DNA of 12,723 bases from Kangiellaceae bacterium (GTDB lineage: Bacteria > Pseudomonadota > Gammaproteobacteria > Enterobacterales > Kangiellaceae). Position 1 is the first letter of the stretch. Each line of letters opens with the position of its first letter. Below, one piece after another: positions 6,582 through 12,723 of the stretch. Below the pieces are notes generated by a model. It saw nothing but the letters and a program-made list of their open reading frames with translations. It made no database searches and had not been told where the DNA came from. The stretch is taken from NCBI GenBank assembly GCA_030590405.1, contig JAUUYO010000079.1, positions 1 through 12,723 of the forward strand, read 5' to 3'. The position numbers and the translations under genes are program-made.

Positions 6582-6620
6582 AAAGCAGCAGATTAAAATC
6601 ACCTAATTTAAGAGTTTGTA

Positions 6621-9410
6621 GTGAAAATTGACGAAATTGATCAAAAACAATTAAAAACTATTCGCCAGGACTTCATCAATCTCTGCGAGCTTCGCTTTAC
6701 CAGAATGGAGTCGAGTCTTTCACCGACGCAAGCTGATTATCTCAAATTATTACCCTTGCTGTTTCATGTCAATCATCCGATGTTGCCGGGTTATGTGGAT
6801 AAGTTTGTCCCTGCCGGCATACCCAACTACACCCCATCGATGCTGGAAAAAAAAATCGCTAAAACCGTTAGCCAAAGTTTTGAATATAAACCTCGTGCCC
6901 ACCTTAAATATCGAATTGCCAGTTTATTTTTAATGGGCAGCATGGGTACTTTGGGTCAATCGAATTCCAGTGACATCGATTTATGGATTTGTCTTTCTGA
7001 ACCGCTGGATGGCAGCTTATCAGGCAAATTGAATAATAAAGCTGATAACATCAAGCAATGGTTGGCGGCAGTTGGCATTGAGCTGAATTATTATTTAGTG
7101 AATCGGGATGATTTTAGCCGTAATAAAAGCAAAAAAATCGAAGTAGATAGTTGTGGAAATACCCAAAATTTTCTTCTGCTCGATGAGTTTTATCGTACTG
7201 CGGTGTGGTTTGCAGGGCGCTGGCCGCTGTGGTGGTTAGTACCCACAAATGTGGATTATGCAAAATATGCCAAACGACTGCTCAATCAAAAACATGTTGA
7301 TCCCGCCGACTGGATCGATTTTGGTGAAGTTCAACAAATACCGGCCAATGAATATTTTAGTGCAGCATTGTGGCAGCTTTATAAAGCGATCGGTTCGCCT
7401 TATAAATCATCGGTTAAATTACTGGTTTTGGAAGTTTATGCCCGATTATTTCCAGGGGGACGAGTCCTATCTGACGATTTTAAAGGCCGGGTCTATCAAG
7501 GCTTACCAAAAGCGGGAGAGTTAGATCCATATTTGCTAATCTTATTATTTGCCGAACAATCGTTAGATGATAATCCGCAGAGGTTAGAGTTTTTAAGGCG
7601 GGCCTTTTATTTAAAAGCCAACGTAAAAATAAAACTCAGTAAAAAAAGCCAGCAGAATTGGCGCTATAAAATGATGGCTGAGCAAGTTAAAAATTGGGGG
7701 TGGAGACAAGAAAGACTCGACTACCTAAATAGCCGCCATCAATGGAAGATAAACCGGGTCGTTGAGGAACGCAAAGATTTGGTCAGAGAACTGACTCAAT
7801 CCTATCATTTTTTATCCAATTTTTCCAGGATACAAGGTGTCACTAACAGGCTTGCCAAGACCGAATTGCTCTCTTTAGGGCGAAGGCTTTATGCCGCTTT
7901 TGAAAGGCGAACAGGTAAAGTGGAGGTATTAAATAACGGTATAGCCAAAGATATATTTGAAGCAGCAATTACGCTCAATCAAGATAGCAAAAAAGGCTGG
8001 CAGTTATTTTTAGGTCATCTTAATAAAAACAAACTGGTAATCAATCATCCGGTTTTTATTGGCCAATCACTCTTTGGTTGTTTGTGTTGGGGTTGTGTAA
8101 ATGGTGTCATTAGTGCTAACACCCAGTGTCAAATATATGCTCACTCAGAATTTTTTAATCACCGACTTGCCAGCGAAACGATCAAGGATATTACTAAACT
8201 ACTCAAAAAATTTAATGGTTGTCAAAATAAAATAGCCTTTGACAAAGGCGCTCAAATAATTCATTTTGGATTATTTATTAATAGTCGCTCTGATCCACTA
8301 AAAATGGATAAACAACAAAATCTTTATCGAGTCGTTACTAAATCCGATTGTTTATCTTCGACCGATAAAAAAATAAATTTAGCCAGTCATTTCGATATGA
8401 TTGCCATCAATAGTTGGGGCGAATTAACTATCCAGCATTTTTCAGGTGACGCTGCATGGATCGATTTTTTTAAGCAATATCAGAAGGTCATTCCAAAATT
8501 TGCAGAATCTATTCCAATCTTTTGTCGAGGACTGGTCCAAAATGAAAATATTATTCAGAGAGTGATTTCTGTATTGTCCGAGTGGAAGCGAGTGAGTCTT
8601 AAAAGCCAGCGAAATAAAAATTGTCAATGTTATCTGATGGCTATTGGAAAAAAATACTTGTCAATTTATTTTTCAGAAAAAGCCATTGATTATCAAGTTC
8701 ACCCATCACTCAACCTTCTATTAGCCGGACTCAGTGAGAAACAATCACGAGACTCTTTTGACCTTAAAACCTATATCGAAGTTGATCCCTGGTTATTATT
8801 ATCTCCATTTATTCGGTCGGTTTTTAGCCGTCGATTATCCGAAAATCTGGATTGCTATATTTTTCAAAAAACAGCTAAGACAATCGAGATGGCGATCAAG
8901 TCAGTTAATGGTATTGTTCATTTACAAACTCATAAAAATGCTAACCTTGAGCAACTCATTGGTCATTACCAACAGTTTTTTGACAAAGTACAAAATCGAT
9001 TTGCATTAGAAAGTGGTATTCAACAATTGGTGCATTATTACCGGTTTATTGATAGTTCGAGTGATAAAGGCCATTTTAAAAAAATTGAAGTAAAGACTTC
9101 GAGTTTATTCCAGCAGTTTGCATTAGTTCAGGCTATCGCCGTCTACCAGAGTTCTCGCTTAATTGGATTTGATTTGTTTACCGCTGACAAAACCTATTTG
9201 TATTCAGAATGGGGAGAACAAGTTTATGCCAAATTGGTCAGAGAATTACTGCTGGTGAGGAGTGATTCTGTAGATTATCCGATTTTTCTGACCGATCTGG
9301 ATTTATCCAGTATTAACTCATCGGTATCTTTGATCGAATCATTAAGTCACAAGCGGCGCATCGAGGAAAAATTACAGCGAGTAATGAAAGGGCTATTGAT
9401 TAAACGGTAG
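6621..9410 (+). CDS. cyaA: Class I adenylate cyclase
   Basis: The 929-aa enzyme makes cAMP from ATP in the cytoplasm and feeds the CRP regulon. The N-terminal catalytic domain carries the class I signature LMGSMGTLGQSNSSDIDLWIC (about residues 104-123), a nucleotidyltransferase-like G-S motif followed by the metal-binding D118-x-D120, equivalent to the SSDLDIW motif of E. coli CyaA. The helical part and RLYAAFERRTGKVEVLN (about 422-438) also match the family. The C-terminal half is the poorly conserved regulatory region. Length exceeds the E. coli protein (848 aa) by about 80 residues. The start is GTG 6621 with only a weak AAGAG upstream. E. coli cyaA also uses a non-ATG start, which keeps synthesis low. 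It diverges from the PAS-GGDEF gene. No clear terminator follows. Confidence 0.97.
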   Translation: MKIDEIDQKQLKTIRQDFINLCELRFTRMESSLSPTQADYLKLLPLLFHVNHPMLPGYVDKFVPAGIPNYTPSMLEKKIAKTVSQSFEYKPRAHLKYRIASLFLMGSMGTLGQSNSSDIDLWICLSEPLDGSLSGKLNNKADNIKQWLAAVGIELNYYLVNRDDFSRNKSKKIEVDSCGNTQNFLLLDEFYRTAVWFAGRWPLWWLVPTNVDYAKYAKRLLNQKHVDPADWIDFGEVQQIPANEYFSAALWQLYKAIGSPYKSSVKLLVLEVYARLFPGGRVLSDDFKGRVYQGLPKAGELDPYLLILLFAEQSLDDNPQRLEFLRRAFYLKANVKIKLSKKSQQNWRYKMMAEQVKNWGWRQERLDYLNSRHQWKINRVVEERKDLVRELTQSYHFLSNFSRIQGVTNRLAKTELLSLGRRLYAAFERRTGKVEVLNNGIAKDIFEAAITLNQDSKKGWQLFLGHLNKNKLVINHPVFIGQSLFGCLCWGCVNGVISANTQCQIYAHSEFFNHRLASETIKDITKLLKKFNGCQNKIAFDKGAQIIHFGLFINSRSDPLKMDKQQNLYRVVTKSDCLSSTDKKINLASHFDMIAINSWGELTIQHFSGDAAWIDFFKQYQKVIPKFAESIPIFCRGLVQNENIIQRVISVLSEWKRVSLKSQRNKNCQCYLMAIGKKYLSIYFSEKAIDYQVHPSLNLLLAGLSEKQSRDSFDLKTYIEVDPWLLLSPFIRSVFSRRLSENLDCYIFQKTAKTIEMAIKSVNGIVHLQTHKNANLEQLIGHYQQFFDKVQNRFALESGIQQLVHYYRFIDSSSDKGHFKKIEVKTSSLFQQFALVQAIAVYQSSRLIGFDLFTADKTYLYSEWGEQVYAKLVRELLLVRSDSVDYPIFLTDLDLSSINSSVSLIESLSHKRRIEEKLQRVMKGLLIKR

Positions 9411-9527
9411 ACAAACGATTGATAGCGACTCCAATAAGTGTTTCAATGGATAAGCTAGCTTTATATGATAAGGTTATTTTAAATGGCAATCTTACTTTAG
9501 GATGAAATCGGCAACAAAGGACTAATT

Positions 9528-9845
9528 ATGAAACTCGTTTATACCGATGAAAATCGTTTTTTTGTTAATAATATCAAAAACATTTTACAAAATTCCGGGA
9601 TCAAAATTCTTGTTAAAAATGAATTTACTTCCAGCGTGATTGGTGAAGTCTCGCCAACCGACGGTTGGTTAGAGCTTTGGGTGGCGGATGGGGCTGAATT
9701 CGAAGTCGCTAAAAAAATTATTCAGAAGCGATTTAGTGAACAAGGTTCGGTCGATTGGCAATGTAGTCATTGCTCTGAAAAAAATGACGCATCCTTTGAT
9801 TTTTGTTGGCAATGTCAAACGGAGAAAAATCGGCAAACAGCATAA
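9528..9845 (+). CDS. DUF2007 domain protein with C-terminal RanBP2-type zinc finger
   Basis: The 105-aa protein begins with a DUF2007-like, PII-resembling fold of about 70 residues. This appears as MKLVYTDENRFFVNNIKNIL, then GIKILVKNEF, then ELWVADGAEFEVAKKII. DUF2007 members are called putative signal-transducing proteins, and their function is unproven. The C-terminus has W77-x-C79-x2-C82-x3-N86-x6-C93-x2-C96, an exact match to the RanBP2-type zinc finger spacing. It therefore probably binds one zinc and may contact RNA or protein. The start is ATG 9528 with AAAGGA eight bases upstream. It lies 117 bases after cyaA on the same strand, far enough for its own promoter. Confidence 0.88.
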   Translation: MKLVYTDENRFFVNNIKNILQNSGIKILVKNEFTSSVIGEVSPTDGWLELWVADGAEFEVAKKIIQKRFSEQGSVDWQCSHCSEKNDASFDFCWQCQTEKNRQTA

Positions 9846-9894
9846 GAGCTATTGAGTTTTTATTAGCTAATTAACTACGGGATACTATGGGCTT

Positions 9895-10394
9895 TTATGG
9901 CAGCTCAATAACTGCCATGCTATCAGCAACCAAAAGAAAGTTATTCTTTATTCTAGGGGCTGTTGGTTCTACTTCATCACTTATTCTTGATTCTATTATA
10001 ATGAATACAGGCTTTCGGAATTGAATCATTACAACCCTTACGATACCACTCTTTTGCTTTTGTAAGATTGCCAGCCTTTTCCTCAAATTTTTCAATTCCT
10101 TCACAAGCGAAATTATTTCCCATGCTTGATTTGCCGGCACAAGGGCTTTCAAAAATTTGTCGCGCTTTTTTTCTTCATTGATAAAAAGTCAAGAATGAGC
10201 GTGCTTTTGATTACAGCCACTCGCATAAAAATTAACCCGGCATCCATTTCAATTAATTTACTATCAATATAGCTAGACAAGGTGTTGTAGTAAAGGCTGC
10301 CGTAGTATTTGACCAACTATACCATAATGGCCATCCCGATTTTCATCTCAGTATAAAATAAAGCAATGAACGCTATTTCGTAACGAGATGTTTT
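9895..10394 (-). pseudogene. Probable decayed gene of unknown family
   Basis: On the minus strand two overlapping reading frames each look protein-like and can be joined. Upstream, a frame open at 10152-10316 reads LVKYYGSLYYNTLSSYIDSK and LIFMRVAVIKSTLILDFLS. It is preceded by a TAG (10317-10319), beyond which RYEIAFIALFYTEMKIGMAIMV continues to 10394. Downstream, a second frame from about 10180 to 9895 reads NEEKKRDKFLKALVPANQAW, ISLVKELKNLRKRLAILQKQ and then a beta-like tail. The switch between frames falls at a run of seven A (10166-10172) or the nearby run of T. The downstream frame alone has only a TTG start with no ribosome binding site. I infer one gene of roughly 165 codons broken by a nonsense mutation and a frameshift. 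I do not recognise the family. A 7-bp hairpin (ATGGCAG/CTGCCAT, 9897-9918) covers its 3' end. Confidence 0.4.
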
Positions 10395-10705
10395 TTAATA
10401 ATTCAGATTTAATTTTCATTCGAATGGTTTTTTTGAAAAAAATATTCTACTATAAGATTTGTAATAAAAAGAAAGAGGCACTTGAAAAATAAAAACAAAA
10501 TTTTTTTACATATTGAAATCAACGGGGTCAGAGTTATTAATTTTCCGTTTGTCCAACCATATACAAAGATAATAAAGTAGTTCATAATTTCCTGTCTCGC
10601 CGTTGGTTAGTTTTTGTATTGTTGAACAAGCCGGGTAGAAAGGTTACGAAAAGGTTACAGGTCAATGTTCGTTTGCTACCCTTTTGTAATTTGCGAGTTA
10701 ATTAA
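10395..10705. other. AT-rich region without an intact gene
   Basis: No gene with a start and ribosome binding site is supported. The stretch holds an AACGGGGTCAGAGTTA string (10521-10536), a direct repeat (10639-10658) and most of a dyad (10684-10715). The plus-strand frame 10541-10702 is open for 54 codons in the same frame as 10706-10864, separated by TAA at 10703, but its translation is less protein-like. Confidence 0.4.
10639..10658 (+). promoter_or_regulatory. Tandem AAAGGTTAC direct repeat, 11-bp period
   Basis: AAAGGTTAC occurs at 10639-10647 and again at 10650-10658, one helical turn apart. This spacing is typical of sites bound by tandem dimers of OmpR/PhoB-type response regulators. 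It lies about 215 bases upstream of the secreted-protein gene. No promoter can be firmly placed next to it. Confidence 0.3.
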
Positions 10706-10715
10706 CAAGTTACAA
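10684..10715. promoter_or_regulatory. Nested AT-rich dyad
   Basis: A perfect 10-bp palindrome, GTTAATTAAC (10697-10706), is flanked by TTGTAA (10684-10689) and its inverse TTACAA (10710-10715). The two axes differ by two bases, so symmetry is approximate. It sits just downstream of the AAAGGTTAC direct repeat and could belong to the same control region. Confidence 0.25.
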
Positions 10716-10864
10716 TATTTGATAAGTTTGGTAATGAACTCACCATCGTCGCTATATTTGATTCTCCATTCGAGAATCTGATACACCGTGCAGAAGGACA
10801 TGAACCCAATAAAGTGAGTATGGTAGGCCTGTGGCTGTGGTATTTCTACAATAATGAAAGATAA
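10706..10864 (+). pseudogene. Start-less reading frame coupled to the next gene, probable gene remnant
   Basis: The frame runs 52 codons from a TAA at 10703-10705 to a TAA at 10862-10864 and looks protein-like: VTIFDKFGNELTIVAIFDSP, then LIHRAEGHEPNKVSMVGLWL and WYFYNNER. It has no ATG, GTG or TTG until the GTG at 10814. Its stop overlaps the ribosome binding site (TAAGGAG) of the gene starting at 10873, the usual layout for coupled genes. I infer the 3' end of a former upstream partner gene. A 7-bp hairpin, GATTCTC/GAGAATC with a 5-nt loop (10760-10778), lies inside. The stretch could instead be an untranslated leader. Confidence 0.35.
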
Positions 10865-10872
10865 GGAGAAGA

Positions 10873-11757
10873 ATGACGTTATTTAAAAAACGACCAGCGA
10901 TGTTAACGAAGGTGTTGTTGCTTTCATTGATCAGTTCAGCTTGTGCTGAGCAGTCAGGTTATGTGAGTTTTAACCTGGGGGAGTCGCCTATAAAAAATCC
11001 AAAGCAAAAAAAATCTGAAGGGAAACAAGAAGTATCGCTTTATGGTTGCAATACGATATTAAATCCTACGACAAGAGACAAAAATCTAAACATTCAAATG
11101 TTTAATTGGAATGAAAAAAACCAAGTTTTAACGGATGTTCCTTATGGCCCTCAAACGTCTGAAGATGGAAAAAAATATTATGTGTCAAAATACTATATGG
11201 CCTCTCCACCGGTTCCCATTCCAAAGGGTGATGAAAAAACAAATATTGGTTTAGTGATCCCTGATTATTTTACATTTAATGGCGATAAACCGGTTCAAAT
11301 TGTGCATTTAGACTATACGATTTTAGAGCCAGTCGAACTCAAGTATGTTGAGGCTAATTTTAATTATAAGTCGATAGAAGGTATTCAATCATGCGCCGAA
11401 CATGAAGTAAACTTTGTTCCTATTAATATCCAGTGTAAGAACTTTCCTTGGATCAATAAAAAGTCAACCTCAATATTAAAAAATGCTAAGGGCGCTTCAG
11501 GTATTGGTCGTTTGCGTAATGAATCAAAACAAAATCGTATTTTTATTCCAATACAGGATCGTGATGTTCCTTTACAATGTGAAGTCACTATTTTAGATGA
11601 TATTTTACTGGATTATGAGGTATCGTTTGTTGAAGGTGGTCAAGAAGTTAAAACGATCAGTCTAACAAAATATTATGAGGAGAAAAGAGATATGGAGTTG
11701 ATGTGTCGGCCAAGATGGGAGCTTCCTTCAGGCTGTCAATTTCCAACGCAGTATTAA
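10873..11757 (+). CDS. Secreted cysteine-containing protein of unknown function
   Basis: I do not recognise this 294-aa protein. It has a signal peptide: basic start (MTLFKKRPAMLTK), hydrophobic core (VLLLSLISSA) and a likely signal peptidase I site after A-C-A at residue 25. Cys24 is preceded by S-S-A, a poor lipobox, so lipidation is unlikely. The mature part has six cysteines (59, 174, 188, 236, 278, 288), an even number suited to disulfides in the periplasm or outside. Sequence is beta-like and rich in Tyr, Asn and Lys, with proline-rich SPPVPIPKGD at 111-120. No enzyme motif was seen. The start is ATG 10873 with GGAG five bases before it. The upstream stop overlaps this site, suggesting coupling with a now-degraded partner. 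The DsbA-like protein elsewhere in the window could serve such substrates, but no direct link is shown. Confidence 0.75.
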   Translation: MTLFKKRPAMLTKVLLLSLISSACAEQSGYVSFNLGESPIKNPKQKKSEGKQEVSLYGCNTILNPTTRDKNLNIQMFNWNEKNQVLTDVPYGPQTSEDGKKYYVSKYYMASPPVPIPKGDEKTNIGLVIPDYFTFNGDKPVQIVHLDYTILEPVELKYVEANFNYKSIEGIQSCAEHEVNFVPINIQCKNFPWINKKSTSILKNAKGASGIGRLRNESKQNRIFIPIQDRDVPLQCEVTILDDILLDYEVSFVEGGQEVKTISLTKYYEEKRDMELMCRPRWELPSGCQFPTQY

Positions 11758-11950
11758 TATGCTCTGGTAAAAAAGGTGTCTGTCAAAACCGCTCCAATTA
11801 TTTAAAATGAAATGGTCAATGGAAAACAACAACAGGTGTGATGTCAGTGTGTGGCTGTTGTCCAAATTTAAAAAATTGTTAATTTATGTATAACTGAGAA
11901 AGCTCATCCAAAGCCCAACTCAGAAATTATTTGGGTTATTTGTATCTAAT

Positions 11951-12723
11951 CTACTCAAAAGTAAATTCAAATCCCAGCGCATCAGGATGGCTGACTTCTG
12001 TTTGAAAATGAATATGAACCTCTGAGTCAGATGGCATTAAATCATTTACAGATCCCGCGTCCAGATAATCGACTGGAGTAAATGATTTAACCGATACTTG
12101 CTCACCATTTTTATTACTAAAACTAATCTTAATGGTGGGATAAGGTTGTGCAAAAACAGCCTTATTGATCAACAACACTTTAATATCCAGAATATTTTCT
12201 AACTCTTCACTGGGTGTAAATTGCCTTTGCAGGAGCTTAATTTTTGCAACATCTCGTTTGGGCTTTAAATCACAAGGTAGATAGCGACATACCGATATCA
12301 TGCTACTCCCCCAACTTTCACTCCAGGCGATGGCCTGCCGGTTGGTCCATATGCTGGTGAAACCAATGATCAATAATGCCAGCACAGAAGCAATCGCCAA
12401 TTTTATTTTAAGGCTGTTATTGTTCTCTTCAACAATATCATTAAACTCATCCAGTGGGTCCGGTTCAGAATCGGTTTCCAACATTTGTTCACTTAATTGA
12501 TCGGCTAATTCGTCGGAAGATTCCAGATCACTGAAGGGGTGGAGATCATCAGACGGGTTGCTTTCGCCGTGAAAATCCGTCTCTTCGTGAAAATCTAACT
12601 GGTCAACAAGCGCTGCTCCTTGCTGCTCATCAAAGTCATCCAGAAACGAAGTTTCATCCAAATTAATTGATTCATCATCGATTGCTGAAAGGCTTTGCTC
12701 GGAGTGTTCTTGTCTTTCAAACG
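11951..12723 (-). CDS. DUF3426 family single-pass membrane protein, 5' end outside the window
   Basis: The frame is open to the right edge, so the N-terminus is missing. A TTG at 12661 is unlikely to be the start because the acidic sequence continues upstream of it. The visible order is: an Asp/Glu/Ser-rich low-complexity segment, one transmembrane helix (LKIKLAIASVLALLIIGFTSIW), then a periplasmic domain. That domain includes a CRYLPC pair and the DUF3426 signature region: ILDIKVLLINKAVFAQPYP, then FTPVDYLDAG, then LMPSDSEVHIHFQ and ALGFEFTFE at the end. Family members usually start with an MJ0042-type zinc ribbon in the cytoplasm, expected beyond 12723. From memory, this gene often neighbours prmA and the dusB-fis operon; those would have to lie outside. 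Its function is unknown. Confidence 0.88.
   Translation of the reverse strand, partial: FERQEHSEQSLSAIDDESINLDETSFLDDFDEQQGAALVDQLDFHEETDFHGESNPSDDLHPFSDLESSDELADQLSEQMLETDSEPDPLDEFNDIVEENNNSLKIKLAIASVLALLIIGFTSIWTNRQAIAWSESWGSSMISVCRYLPCDLKPKRDVAKIKLLQRQFTPSEELENILDIKVLLINKAVFAQPYPTIKISFSNKNGEQVSVKSFTPVDYLDAGSVNDLMPSDSEVHIHFQTEVSHPDALGFEFTFE

Noticed and set aside
8734..9009. 91-codon plus-strand frame within cyaA, and a similar one at 7249-7524
   Set aside because: Both are out-of-frame shadows of the continuous adenylate cyclase gene.
11829..11861. ACAACAG/CTGTTGT inverted repeat after the secreted-protein gene as a terminator
   Set aside because: The loop is 19 bases and no T-run follows, so termination cannot be supported.

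Overview
The window is an AT-rich chromosomal stretch from a bacterium that is most likely a gammaproteobacterium. Three genes point there: a class I (enterobacterial-type) adenylate cyclase, an E. coli-like TagA glycosylase, and a DUF3426 membrane protein. No rRNA, tRNA, CRISPR array or intact transposase was seen. I cannot name the genus.

Left part (1-1560): an eroding locus. A small zinc-ribbon gene (about 298-547) carries two in-frame stop codons. It is followed in the same frame by an SPFH/Band 7 protein that has lost its N-terminal half (548-1456). A twin-hairpin REP-like element (1477-1557) separates this from the next gene.

Middle (1595-5318): tag (minus strand) diverges from a long coiled-coil protein of unknown function (plus strand). 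That gene converges on a tight minus-strand operon of a lipoprotein DsbA-like thiol oxidoreductase and the tRNA-binding protein CsaA. Next is an odd two-part protein: an N-terminal MshEN/GspE-N-like repeat domain, a signal-like hydrophobic segment, and a beta-rich exported part.

Signalling part (5655-9845): a PAS plus degenerate GGDEF protein keeps an RxxD inhibitory-site motif but has lost the catalytic signature. It is divergent from cyaA, the class I adenylate cyclase. The 189-bp gap between them holds a palindrome, a promoter candidate and a dyad resembling one at the left edge of the window. A DUF2007 protein with a RanBP2-type zinc finger follows cyaA. The arrangement suggests, but does not prove, a link between c-di-GMP sensing and cAMP production.

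Right part (9846-12723): about 1 kb with no intact gene. It contains a probable decayed minus-strand gene, several dyads and direct repeats, and a start-less reading frame whose stop codon overlaps the ribosome binding site of the next gene. That gene encodes an unrecognised secreted protein with six mature cysteines. The window ends inside a minus-strand DUF3426 single-pass membrane protein whose N-terminus lies outside.
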